The notes under the pieces were generated by a model. That model ran no database searches and was not told the origin of the DNA. It saw nothing but the letters and a program-made list of their open reading frames with translations. Source: Candidatus Omnitrophota bacterium (GTDB lineage Bacteria; Omnitrophota; Gorgyraeia; JABMRN01). Taken from it: 13,123 bases of DNA. Below, in pieces: positions 5,389 through 12,999 of this stretch. The stretch covers positions 1 to 13,123 of the forward strand of contig JAQVOV010000034.1 of NCBI GenBank assembly GCA_028702395.1. Direction: 5' to 3'. Position numbers and translations under genes: made by a program. Within the stretch, counting starts at the first letter, position 1. Every line of letters begins with the position of its first letter.

Positions 5389-7239
5389 TCACTTGTTTGT
5401 CGCTTGTTCCATTATTTCTGTCATTCTTTTAATAAAATCCGCTGAAGATTCCAAAGATCCTTCCAGGAACTTTGCCCCTTCAAATAATTGCACAATACAT
5501 TTTTCTATGATAGGATCTTTATCATTATCTGAAAGTCTCTTTGAAAGATTCCTTACCAATGGATGGGAAGCGTTTATTTCCATTATTTTTTTAGACCCCA
5601 AAAAGTCTTTGTTCATTGTACGCATAAGTTTTTCCATTTGCGGGTCAAGCCCTTCCTTACTTGTAACCAATGTAACAGGAGACTCTACTAATCTTTTTGA
5701 CAGAACAACATCTTCGACCTTGTCATTTAAAACAACTTTGAATTTCCCTAGCAGCGATACAGCAAGATCATCTTCAGGTTTTTCAGCTTTATCTTCAGGC
5801 TTTAACTCAATATCTGCTTTATCTATGGATTTGACCTGATGCTTGTTATATTCATTGATAAAGGGCATGATATATACTTCAACAGGGTCTGTCAAAAGAA
5901 GGACCTCGAGATCATTTTTATTGAAATATTCTAAGTTAGGATTTTTTATTATCGAATCCTCAGTCTGCCCTGATAAATAATATATCTCTTTCTGGGAAGG
6001 TTTCATACGGAGCACATAATCTTTCAATGAAACGCTGTTGCCCTTATTATCTGTTGCCTTAGTTGATCTGAACAACAAAAGATCGACTATTTTATCTTTG
6101 TTCTTAAAGTCACTGTTTACACCCGTTGCCAGCATTCGGCCGAAATTATCATAGAATTTCTTGTACTTTTCAATATCTTTTTCCTGCCAATTTTTCAATA
6201 AACCCAATATCTCTCTTGTAAGGATATTTTTTATGTTTTCCATAACAGGACTCGATTGCGTGACTTCTCTTGATACATTAAGAGGCAGATCAACAGTATC
6301 AACTACTCCTCTTACGAAACAAAGATATTCAGGTAAAAGGTCCTTACAATCTTTCTGGATCAACACTTTATTTGAATAAAGATGCAGAGACCTTTCAGTA
6401 TGTACTCTCATAAGATCAAATGGCGCTGTACTTGGTATGAAAACAAGGCTTTTAAAATTCACTTTTCCATCTATTGATATGTGCTTATAACCTAATGGTT
6501 CGGAATAATCATCTGTTATATATTTGTAAAATTCATTGGCCTCCTCTAAAGAAATATCTTTTTCTGCTTTATGCCACAAAGCAGATATAGTATTGACCTT
6601 TGTGTTTTTTACATATATAGGGAAGTTGGTGAAATTCGAATACTTCTCTATGATATTCTTGACTTTATATTCTTCTGCAAAATCCTTATATTCATCTTTT
6701 AGTTTAAAAGATATCTTTGTTCCTCTGGTAGTTTTGTTCATATCCTCGATGGTATAAGAACCTTCCCCTTTTGATACCCATTTACATCCTTTTTCATCAT
6801 TCAACCATGAACGCGTTTCTACTGTAACCTCTTCTGTTACCATGAATACAGAATAAAATCCTACACCGAATTGCCCTATTAAATTTTCCTGACTGGTTTG
6901 TTTGTTCTTTTTTATTTCTTCCAGAAATTCTAACGTACCGGAACGAGCAATAGTACCAAGATTATTTACAACTTCTTCTTTTGTCATACCTATTCCTGAA
7001 TCCTCAATTGAAAAAGTCCTGGCTTTACTGTCAAATTCTATCCATATACCCAGTTCTTTATCCTTTTGGAATACATTATTATCAGTAAGCATTTTGATCC
7101 GTAGTTTATTCAATGCATCAGAACTGTTTGAAATAAGTTCTCTCAAAAATATCTCAGGATGTGTGTATAAAGAATGAATAATAAGATTTAAAAGCTGTTT
7201 CATCTCAGCTTTATATTCAAATGTTTGTTTTTCTGACAT
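5389..7239 (-). CDS. htpG: Molecular chaperone HtpG (Hsp90 family)
   Basis: Cytoplasmic ATP-dependent chaperone of 616 aa, full length for bacterial HtpG, which lacks the charged linker of eukaryotic Hsp90. The N-terminal GHKL ATPase domain shows FLRELISNSSDALNKLR (31-47), DSGIGM (80-85), GTIARSG (95-101), GQFGVGFYS (122-130) and TRGTKISF (171-178). The middle domain carries YSNKVLIQKDCKDLLPEYL followed by FVRGVVDTVDLPLNVSRE, which includes the conserved Arg contacting ATP. The C-terminal dimerisation part ends MTEIMEQATNK. AAGGAGG a few bases before ATG 7239 is a strong ribosome binding site. The region where a promoter would be expected is occupied by the palindromic element at 7262-7347, so either its promoter lies inside that element or the gene is read through from purF. 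Confidence 0.97.
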   Translation of the reverse strand: MSEKQTFEYKAEMKQLLNLIIHSLYTHPEIFLRELISNSSDALNKLRIKMLTDNNVFQKDKELGIWIEFDSKARTFSIEDSGIGMTKEEVVNNLGTIARSGTLEFLEEIKKNKQTSQENLIGQFGVGFYSVFMVTEEVTVETRSWLNDEKGCKWVSKGEGSYTIEDMNKTTRGTKISFKLKDEYKDFAEEYKVKNIIEKYSNFTNFPIYVKNTKVNTISALWHKAEKDISLEEANEFYKYITDDYSEPLGYKHISIDGKVNFKSLVFIPSTAPFDLMRVHTERSLHLYSNKVLIQKDCKDLLPEYLCFVRGVVDTVDLPLNVSREVTQSSPVMENIKNILTREILGLLKNWQEKDIEKYKKFYDNFGRMLATGVNSDFKNKDKIVDLLLFRSTKATDNKGNSVSLKDYVLRMKPSQKEIYYLSGQTEDSIIKNPNLEYFNKNDLEVLLLTDPVEVYIMPFINEYNKHQVKSIDKADIELKPEDKAEKPEDDLAVSLLGKFKVVLNDKVEDVVLSKRLVESPVTLVTSKEGLDPQMEKLMRTMNKDFLGSKKIMEINASHPLVRNLSKRLSDNDKDPIIEKCIVQLFEGAKFLEGSLESSADFIKRMTEIMEQATNK

Positions 7240-7261
7240 GATGTCCTCCTTTTGGTGACTT

Positions 7262-7347
7262 TGGGGTCAGGTCTTGAATTTGTCACTTTTTTCGAAACAA
7301 TTACTTGTTGAACAAATAAAAAATGACAAATTCAAGACCTGACCCCA
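7262..7347. mobile_element. Palindromic MITE/REP-like element
   Basis: The 24-bp arms at 7262-7285 and 7324-7347 are exact reverse complements (left arm begins TGGGGTCAGGTCTTGAATTT) around a 38-bp AT-rich centre without coding capacity. From memory, GGGGTCAGGTCTTGAATTTG-type palindromes are widely dispersed in bacterial genomes and often accompany REP-associated tyrosine transposases; no such gene is in the window. The element fills most of the gap between the purF-like stop and htpG, ending 11 bp from the htpG ribosome binding site. No target duplication is evident, which fits an IS200/IS605-like mechanism but does not prove it. Confidence 0.75.
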
Positions 7348-7376
7348 TTTAAAACGCTTTTCCATTTTATCTTTAA

Positions 7377-8783
7377 CTAATTCTTTGCTGGACATTGCCC
7401 TGTCCAACAATATGTACACAGTTTCTCTTTAGGCAAACCTACTGCTGTTACCATATCTTCGAGTGTTTGATATCTTATTGTAGACACATTAAGATCCTTA
7501 GTGACCCACTCAACCATTTTTTTATACTTTTCAGTTGTATGATCAATATATTCTGAAATATTTTCTATATTTTTACCTTCCAAGGCTCTAATAGCTTTTC
7601 TGGCAGCAAGCTCATCTATACTTCTGGTAGAAAGACAGAACTTACATGGAAACATAAGAGGCGGGCAAGCTGCTCTAACATGGATCTCCTTTGCGCCACA
7701 ATCCCATAATTTGTTAACAGTAAAATTTTTTAATTGTGTGCCTCTGACTATTGAATCCTCACATATAACAATCCTATTATTTTTGATAACTTCTTTTATG
7801 GGAATAAGTTTCATAGTTGCAACAAGATCCCTTGTTTCCTGTAAAGGAGGAGTATAACTTCTACCATAACCAGGTGTATATTTAACTAAAGGTCTTCTTA
7901 AAGGTTTTCCTGATTCCATAGCATACCCTACTGCATGACCCATGCCAGAATCCGGTATACCAGCAACAAGATCCACTTCTATATCTTTATCCCTCTTTGC
8001 TAATGATCGACCGCATCTTTCTCTTACTATTTCTGCATTTATATTTTCATAATCAGAAGCAGGAAACCCTGTATATATCCATAAAAAAGTGCATATCTGG
8101 CATGATAGTGACCCTTTTTGTTTGACTTGGGGACCATTTTCTGTAAGCAGAACTATTTGTCCGGGTTTGAGATATTCTGTTATTTCAATTTTATTATTTA
8201 AAAAAGCTGTTGTTTCAGAAGTGATCGCCCATGTATCATCTTTTTTCCCTATGACTAACGGAGTATATCCCAATCTATCTCTAGCTGCATAAACGCCATC
8301 TTTATTAAGTAATAATAAAGAACAAGAACCATCAATAGCGTCGAACATCTTCTCAATACCGTCTGTTATCGTTTTTCCCGTATTGATCAGCTTAGCGACC
8401 AATTCTGTAACATTTACAGAACCATCCTGCATTTCGCTAAAAGATATCCCTTTATCAAAAAGTTGCGTTGCAAGACTATCCGCATTCTCTATTAAACCAC
8501 TTGTGACAAGACAGAACTTACCGAATTTTGATTCAAGGTACATAGGCTGTTCATTACTATCGCTGATAACGCCTATTCCCTTATTCCCTGCCATTTTTCT
8601 ACTATCGTCGTAAAATTTTGATTTGAACTGTCCTTGACTTATATTATGGATCTGTCTTTGAAAATCCTTCCCCAAAACTGCTAATCCGCCATATTGTGTT
8701 CCTAAATGAGAATGATAATCTGTACCATACAATAATGTTTCCAAACAATTTTTTTTTGAAACAACACCAAAAATTCCACTCAT
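7377..8783 (-). CDS. PurF homologue with a dismantled glutaminase domain
   Basis: A 468-aa relative of amidophosphoribosyltransferase (first step of purine synthesis: PRPP plus glutamine to phosphoribosylamine). The PRTase half is intact: VICEDSIVRGTQ (339-350) is the PRPP loop and GIPDSGMGHAVGYA (275-288) the preceding core. Cysteines at 231, 380, 456 and 459 match the four Fe-S ligands of the Bacillus enzyme. The N-terminal Ntn-hydrolase half is altered: the start reads MSGIFG where PurF has MCGI, the H-x-R-Y-x-T segment is GVISDSN, and HNGNL is TSGLI, so glutamine hydrolysis is not expected. The frame is open upstream to 8855, but GGGAG before ATG 8783 and a promoter lying inside the extension fix the start here; the extension has no Cys either. 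Ammonia-dependent PurF or another phosphoribosyl transfer are both possible. Confidence 0.88.
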   Translation of the reverse strand: MSGIFGVVSKKNCLETLLYGTDYHSHLGTQYGGLAVLGKDFQRQIHNISQGQFKSKFYDDSRKMAGNKGIGVISDSNEQPMYLESKFGKFCLVTSGLIENADSLATQLFDKGISFSEMQDGSVNVTELVAKLINTGKTITDGIEKMFDAIDGSCSLLLLNKDGVYAARDRLGYTPLVIGKKDDTWAITSETTAFLNNKIEITEYLKPGQIVLLTENGPQVKQKGSLSCQICTFLWIYTGFPASDYENINAEIVRERCGRSLAKRDKDIEVDLVAGIPDSGMGHAVGYAMESGKPLRRPLVKYTPGYGRSYTPPLQETRDLVATMKLIPIKEVIKNNRIVICEDSIVRGTQLKNFTVNKLWDCGAKEIHVRAACPPLMFPCKFCLSTRSIDELAARKAIRALEGKNIENISEYIDHTTEKYKKMVEWVTKDLNVSTIRYQTLEDMVTAVGLPKEKLCTYCWTGQCPAKN

Positions 8784-8834
8784 TTCCACTCCCTTTTTAA
8801 AAGATAAAAAAGCAACAATAAAACTAATTTTATC

Positions 8835-8863
8835 ATTGTAAATCAAAAAAGACATTCTTGCAA
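8835..8863 (-). promoter_or_regulatory. Possible promoter of the purF-like gene
   Basis: TTGCAA (8858-8863) and TACAAT (8835-8840) lie 17 bp apart on the minus strand, giving a leader of about 45 nt that ends with GGGAG before ATG 8783. It supports that start, because the longer reading frame to 8855 would include the promoter. The leader is too short for a purine riboswitch. Confidence 0.45.
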
Positions 8864-8930
8864 CTATTTTGATTTTTTGTATTTATTTACTATCCATCTT
8901 GGGTTTTGAACAATAAAATTGACTATGAGC

Positions 8931-9386
8931 TTACATATAATTAGGAGAACTATACTTAGTAAAAAGTCCTTTATCACTATCAACATATCTTCGTACCGGC
9001 TGGTTTTTAGGGTGACTGGCTTTTTGGATCCACTGCCATGCATGTTCTATATCTTTTTCTTCAAAATAAAGAGTTTCAGCTTCATTAAAAACTGATTCGG
9101 AAAATATCTCGCTCATTAGTTTATCCAAAGAATGAGCCCCTACTATAGCAATAAATTCAATATCATGTACGTGGTGTTTAAGAAATTCGAACATTTCCCA
9201 GTCTGCCCTTATATGCATACCTTTCACTTTACAAACATCTACAAGAAGCCTTAACTTATGGTCAGCCTTGTTTATAGCCGCTTCAAGCTGCGGCAAAAAC
9301 TCATCTATTTCTTGTGGAGACACTTTTCCTTCAAAATCCATTCCAAAAACATTTGGATAATTTTGTTCTATTTTTTTTATTGGCAT
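8931..9386 (-). CDS. SpoIIAA-like (STAS/SEC14-type) protein
   Basis: A 151-aa soluble protein. The pattern NVFGMDFEGKVSPQEIDEFLPQLEAAI, then LRLLVDV, a helix with ADWEMFEFLKHHV, then IEFIAIVGAHSLDKLMSEIF and finally TLYFEEKDIEHAWQWIQ follows the SpoIIAA-like family (PF11964), single-domain proteins with a STAS-like alpha/beta fold. Members are mostly uncharacterised; despite the name they are not shown to be anti-anti-sigma factors, and I see no partner kinase nearby. AGGAG seven bases before the ATG supports the start. The last 25 residues (HPKNQPVRRYVDSDKGLFTKYSSPNYM) extend past the domain and look unstructured. It appears to be transcribed alone, between the repeat-rich spacer and the purF-like gene. 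Confidence 0.85.
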   Translation of the reverse strand: MPIKKIEQNYPNVFGMDFEGKVSPQEIDEFLPQLEAAINKADHKLRLLVDVCKVKGMHIRADWEMFEFLKHHVHDIEFIAIVGAHSLDKLMSEIFSESVFNEAETLYFEEKDIEHAWQWIQKASHPKNQPVRRYVDSDKGLFTKYSSPNYM

Positions 9387-9404
9387 GTTTTTCTCCTTTG
9401 TTAT

Positions 9405-9441
9405 TAGTGACTAGTGACTAGAATTAATTGATTTAAAGATA
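9405..9441 (-). repeat. Anchor sequence plus TAGTCAC heptamer array
   Basis: Minus-strand TATCTTTAAATCAATT (9426-9441), five bases, then two TAGTCAC units and a partial third (9405-9420). It is the second copy of the arrangement at 2353-2395. It lies immediately upstream of the SpoIIAA-like gene's ribosome binding site. An inverted CTAGTCAC at 9456-9463 can pair with either unit. Confidence 0.8.
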
Positions 9442-9487
9442 GCTTCCCTTGGTATCTAGTCACAAAACCTTATCAACTCATCCAGTG

Positions 9488-9570
9488 CGTTCCACTCTTC
9501 TCGCTGTGCGCAGGTCGAAGCTCGTATCTAAAACCATTGAGCTTTACGATATGCTATGTGCGATTTGTTT
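9488..9570. repeat. Dispersed repeat with degenerate heptamers (copy 2)
   Basis: CGTTCCACT (9488-9496) starts a stretch like those at 9974 and 10030. Further on, TTTACGA, TATGCTA, TGTGCGA and TTTGTTT follow in exact 7-bp phase (9543-9570). A second GGAAGGTTCT motif (minus strand, 9603-9612) follows at some distance. The copy is degenerate and its limits are uncertain. Confidence 0.45.
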
Positions 9571-9625
9571 TTTTTCTTTGTACTTCCTATCAACCCTATT
9601 TAGAACCTTCCTCATAAAATCTCAA

Positions 9626-9778
9626 AGGAACAAAGACTTAGCGATGTCTAACCCCTGTCTTTGTTCCTACCCTTTTAGATCGCCTACGATATTTCTTTGG
9701 AAATATCGTAGGAATTAGATAGGCCCATGGCCTATCTAATAAATTTTTTGGATGAGATTAATCCCTTGCCAAAAAATT
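9626..9778. repeat. Array of four adjacent perfect inverted repeats
   Basis: Four hairpins follow one another. The first has 12-bp arms 9626-9637/9657-9668, with an inner TTAG/CTAA pair. The second has 13-bp arms 9683-9695/9700-9712 around the loop TTTG. The third has 12-bp arms 9714-9725/9729-9740 around CAT. The fourth has 10-bp arms 9742-9751/9769-9778 (AATTTTTTGG). The arms are unrelated to each other and have no mismatches. There is no coding frame of interest. The stretch is downstream of macB and upstream of the SpoIIAA-like gene and could be a structured RNA, serial terminators or nested palindromic insertions; the sequence does not decide. Confidence 0.8.
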
Positions 9779-9825
9779 GGCGATAACCTTCCCTCTTTTT
9801 TTTAGGGTTGTTGTAACCGTTTAAA

Positions 9826-9954
9826 GGAATAAAATTGTTTTTGAGGGACATAACGAAAGCTCGCCACGGTATACCCTATTAAACAACGAGCTTTCGTTCT
9901 AAGCAAATTCCCTCGGTGGGGGAATTTGCGGTCTCGAAAAAACAATTTTATTCC
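9826..9954. other. 129-bp three-way inverted-repeat element
   Basis: An outer stem of 17 perfect pairs (9826-9842 with 9938-9954) encloses two hairpins side by side: 12 pairs AACGAAAGCTCG/CGAGCTTTCGTT (9852-9863 with 9887-9898, 23-base loop containing GGTATACC) and 10 pairs GCAAATTCCC/GGGAATTTGC (9903-9912 with 9920-9929). The whole folds as a three-way junction on either strand. The right outer arm also overlaps TTCCGTT/AACGGAA (9951-9957 with 9967-9973). Candidates are a small RNA, a non-autonomous element mobilised as folded single-stranded DNA, or a nested insertion of palindromes. I do not recognise it. Confidence 0.75.
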
Positions 9955-9969
9955 GTTCTTTCGCATAAC

Positions 9970-10069
9970 GGAACGTTCCACTACGAGATACGCTTTACGC
10001 ACAGCGCTAATCGAAAACCACGTTTAGAACCTTCCACTACGATATGCTATTTGCGCTTATGCGCTTTGC
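9970..10069 (-). repeat. Dispersed repeats with degenerate heptamers (copies 3 and 4)
   Basis: Two copies in tandem. The first has CGTTCCACTACGA (9974-9986) overlapping heptamers TACGAGA, TACGCTT, TACGCAC, AGCGCTA, ATCGAAA (9982-10016). The second has CCTTCCACTACGA (10030-10042) followed by GATATGC, TATTTGC, GCTTATGC, GCTTTGC, of which 10049-10069 is identical to 3268-3288. The second copy lies 25 bp beyond the macB stop. A small palindrome CTAGTT/AACTAG (10079-10091) sits between it and the stop. The rest of the 9387-10093 spacer contains no gene that I can support. Confidence 0.65.
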
Positions 10070-10093
10070 CAAATACCACTAGTTAAACTAGAA

Positions 10094-12046
10094 TTATTCA
10101 TATCTTAATGCTTCTATAGGGTTAAGTTCTGAAGCTTTTCTTGCAGGCCATATCCCGAAAAATAATCCTACAAGTATTGAAAAACCTGCTGCCAGTATAA
10201 CACTTGCAATAGTCACTTTTGTTGCCCATCCTGCTATAAAGGATAGTATGACAGCAACAAGTATCCCAATCACAATACCGATAAACCCTCCGCTTAATGT
10301 CATAACTACTGCTTCAATAAGAAACTGCATCATTACATCTTTTGCCCTTGCACCAATTGCTTTTCTCAAGCCTATCTCACGAGTACGTTCAGTTACTGAA
10401 ACAAGCATAATATTCATTATCCCTATACCTCCAACTAAAAGGGATATTGCAGCAATACATCCAAGCAAAAGACTCATGGTTTGAGTTGTACTGCTTAACA
10501 TTTCGCGAATTTCACTCATATCTCGTATGTTAAAAGCATCTTCACTGTCTTTATATATACGGTGTCTTTTTATGATAAGTTCCTCAATTTGCTTCTGTGC
10601 TTGTTTAATTGATCCCACATCACTTATTTCCACATAAATACGATCTATATAATCTTTACCTAAAACCCTGTACATAGCTGTAGTAAGAGGGATATATACA
10701 ACATCATCTTGATCACGAAATCCTCCTGCCCCTTTTTCAGGTGCAATGCCTATAACTTTAAAGTTTATACGATTTATTTTTATGATCTGGCCTACAGGAT
10801 TTTTGCTTCCAAAAAGTTTTTCAACAACTGTATACCCCAGTATAGCCACTTTATCGCGTTTAGTATATTCTTCTTTTATGAACCATCTGCCTATTTCAGG
10901 AACAGTTGCACGCATAGAACCATAATCATACCCTACTCCTTCAATATTAGTATTCCAATTATTGTTTTCATATACTAGTTGACCGCTTCCGCTTACACTG
11001 CCGCTGGCTTTACTTACAAAATGTTTCATATTCTGAATATCTTCTACGTCTGCATTAGTAAAGCGAGTTGCTGCTGCGCCTGATACCCCATGCACTTTAG
11101 CTGAACCTCCTCTTATCTGCAAAAGATTGGATCCAAGTGTTTTTAGCCTTGTTTCCATTGACTCTTTAGCTCCTTGACCTAATGCAAGCATTGCAATAAC
11201 AGCACCAACTCCAAAAAGTATACCAAGCATTGAAAGAAATGATCTGACTTTATTTGAAGCAATTGCTCTGAAAGCTTGACGAACATGCTCGGAGAATTCG
11301 ATTTTCTCTATGGAAGAATGGGATTCTTTAAGGATCCTGGTGATATCTCCTTCATTTTCCCTGATCATTTTATGCGGGATCTGTTCTACATCAGATATGA
11401 TACGACCATCCCGCATATTAATAATTCTTTTTGCGAATTTAGCAACTTCATGTTCATGTGTAACAAGTATAATGGTTTTTCCTTGAGCATTTAATGATTG
11501 AATTATCTTAATTATCTCTTCTTCACTTTTTGTATCAAGATTCCCTGTAGGTTCATCAGCAAGAATAACAAGAGGTTCATTTACAAGTGCACGTGCGATG
11601 GCAACTCTCTGTTGTTCTCCGCCGGATAATTCATTAGGCAGATGGGTAATTCGTTTTGAAAGTCCAACAGCTTCCAGTTTTTCTATAGCTTTTTTATTGT
11701 CTACTTTTTTTCCTGAATATATAAGCGGCAGTTCTACATTCTCACGAACACTTGTTCGTCTCAATAAATGGAACTGCTGAAAAACAAAACCCATTAAACT
11801 GTTCCGTAAATGAGCTAAACTATCATTAGATAATCTTGACACCTCTTCACCTAAAATAGAATACGACCCTTTATCAGGTCTATCCAATAACCCTAAGATA
11901 TGTAAAAGAGTGGATTTGCCTGAACCTGATGCTCCCATAATAGCAACGAATTCACCTTGTGCAATTGTAAGAGACACATCACGAAGTGCAAATACCGCAA
12001 GTTCTCCTTCACCATATGTTTTACTTAAATTCTTGATCTCTATCAT
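10094..12046 (-). CDS. macB: MacB-type ABC transporter, fused ATPase and permease
   Basis: A 650-aa inner-membrane mechanotransmission ABC protein that, with an adaptor and a TolC-like channel, moves substrates from the periplasm across the outer membrane. The ATPase half has Walker A GASGSGKST (38-46), Q-loop Q90, signature LSGGEQQR (140-147), Walker B VILADEPTG (160-168) and H-loop His197. A first membrane helix (about 269-290) is followed by a large periplasmic MacB_PCD domain, then three C-terminal helices of the FtsX type, the first running into the conserved TERTREIGLRKAIGA. All motifs are intact and the length equals E. coli MacB. Its ATG overlaps the adaptor's TGA (ATGA, 12043-12046), indicating translational coupling. 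The substrate (macrolide, peptide, lipoprotein or other) cannot be told from sequence. Confidence 0.95.
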   Translation of the reverse strand: MIEIKNLSKTYGEGELAVFALRDVSLTIAQGEFVAIMGASGSGKSTLLHILGLLDRPDKGSYSILGEEVSRLSNDSLAHLRNSLMGFVFQQFHLLRRTSVRENVELPLIYSGKKVDNKKAIEKLEAVGLSKRITHLPNELSGGEQQRVAIARALVNEPLVILADEPTGNLDTKSEEEIIKIIQSLNAQGKTIILVTHEHEVAKFAKRIINMRDGRIISDVEQIPHKMIRENEGDITRILKESHSSIEKIEFSEHVRQAFRAIASNKVRSFLSMLGILFGVGAVIAMLALGQGAKESMETRLKTLGSNLLQIRGGSAKVHGVSGAAATRFTNADVEDIQNMKHFVSKASGSVSGSGQLVYENNNWNTNIEGVGYDYGSMRATVPEIGRWFIKEEYTKRDKVAILGYTVVEKLFGSKNPVGQIIKINRINFKVIGIAPEKGAGGFRDQDDVVYIPLTTAMYRVLGKDYIDRIYVEISDVGSIKQAQKQIEELIIKRHRIYKDSEDAFNIRDMSEIREMLSSTTQTMSLLLGCIAAISLLVGGIGIMNIMLVSVTERTREIGLRKAIGARAKDVMMQFLIEAVVMTLSGGFIGIVIGILVAVILSFIAGWATKVTIASVILAAGFSILVGLFFGIWPARKASELNPIEALRYE

Positions 12047-12999
12047 TTGTTTTTTCTGCTTGGCATGAAAGGATTACTGCCAGTTGTCTTTCTCTGGGCA
12101 AGTTCAGGCTGTTGAAAAACAGCAACTTTATCGTTAATAGATAATCCTGAAACTATTTCTGTTTTATTATTACTACTAAGACCTATAACAACATCTTGTT
12201 GGACAATTTTACCGGTGCTTTGCTGAACAAGGACATATGTACTTTTCCCGTCATAATTAACAGCCTCTGAAGGGATAGTCAACGCATCTTGACTAGTTCT
12301 TTCAATGATCTCAACAGTAACGCTCATACCTGAACGTAATATTTCCGGAACATGTTTGGGAAGAATATCCACTTCATAAATAGTGACATTATTAACTATT
12401 TCCGACTCATATGCTATATGGTCAACAACTCCTTCTATTTGAACATCCGGATAAGCATCAAGAGTTATTAAGGCTGCCTGATCCTTTCTTACTCTACCAA
12501 TATCAGTTTCATCAAATTGCGCTTTTATGATAAGTCTATCTGATAATACCAGGATAGGTTCCGCGCTTGTAACAGTTTGTCCAGGTTCAACAACTCTTAC
12601 AATGACCTCCCCTGTTATAGGAGAAATAATAGGTGTTTTTTTATAGACTTCCTCCCAATAGTCCAGCACTTCATCTCCTTGTGAGCTGGCAGCATCAATT
12701 AAAGCAGCACGTTCTGTAGAACTCATCCAAGCAAGTGTTTGTCCTTGCTGAACCTTGTCGCCTTCATCAATTAACATCTGCTCTATTCTTCCGCTTATAG
12801 AAGGTTTAACTTCAAGTCTGTTTTGAGGTTCAACAATACCCGTAGTTACAACTGTCAGAGATATGCTTTCTTTGGATGGGTGTACTATCTTTTTAATGTT
12901 TTTTCCTGCTTTTGTTCTGTTATGTAAAAACAAAGAACATAATATCCCTATAAGGACTATTACTATAAATAACTTTATTTTAGATCTTTTCATTATCAT
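12043..12999 (-). CDS. macA: MacA-like periplasmic adaptor (HlyD/MFP family), short form
   Basis: Membrane-anchored adaptor of 318 aa linking the MacB-type transporter to the TolC-like channel. Residues 8-25 form a single N-terminal helix or signal anchor. The first lipoyl half is at about 60-91 (VKPSISGRIEQMLIDEGDKV) and the second at about 123-150 (ISPITGEVIVRVVEPGQTV). A beta-barrel domain (LIIKAQFDETDIGRV to MSVTVEI) and a membrane-proximal domain (LTIPSEAVNYDGKSTYVLV) follow. Only some 32 residues separate the lipoyl halves, far fewer than the long alpha-hairpin of E. coli MacA, and total length is also less (318 against about 371). AGGAGG at 13011-13016 lies 11 bases before ATG 12999. 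The gene start overlaps the upstream TolC-family stop by 20 bp and its end overlaps macB by 4 bp. Confidence 0.9.
   Translation of the reverse strand: MIMKRSKIKLFIVIVLIGILCSLFLHNRTKAGKNIKKIVHPSKESISLTVVTTGIVEPQNRLEVKPSISGRIEQMLIDEGDKVQQGQTLAWMSSTERAALIDAASSQGDEVLDYWEEVYKKTPIISPITGEVIVRVVEPGQTVTSAEPILVLSDRLIIKAQFDETDIGRVRKDQAALITLDAYPDVQIEGVVDHIAYESEIVNNVTIYEVDILPKHVPEILRSGMSVTVEIIERTSQDALTIPSEAVNYDGKSTYVLVQQSTGKIVQQDVVIGLSSNNKTEIVSGLSINDKVAVFQQPELAQRKTTGSNPFMPSRKNK

Noticed and set aside
7262..7347. Heat-shock (sigma-32) promoter for htpG using the CTTGAA in the palindrome
   Set aside because: No CCCCAT-like -10 lies at the right distance on the minus strand; CTTGAA is simply part of both arms.
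8784..8855. 24-residue N-terminal extension of the PurF-like protein as a propeptide
   Set aside because: It contains the likely promoter, lacks its own ribosome binding site, and does not place a Cys at the processing point; GGGAG supports ATG 8783.
8784..8930. Purine riboswitch upstream of the purF-like gene
   Set aside because: The likely leader is about 45 nt and shows no three-way junction or conserved purine-aptamer bases.
9470..9600. tRNA or other stable RNA gene in the large spacer
   Set aside because: No cloverleaf, T-loop GGTTCRA or acceptor stem could be matched; the stretch fits degenerate repeat copies.
9826..9954. Integron attC site or retron msr-msd
   Set aside because: No convincing attC core site (GTTRRRY/RYYYAAC pair) at the ends, no integrase or cassette gene, and no reverse transcriptase in the window.
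9802..10002. A 66-codon minus-strand frame in the hairpin region
   Set aside because: It runs straight through the three-way inverted repeat and the degenerate heptamers. The translation is basic and low in order, and the stems explain the sequence better than a protein does.
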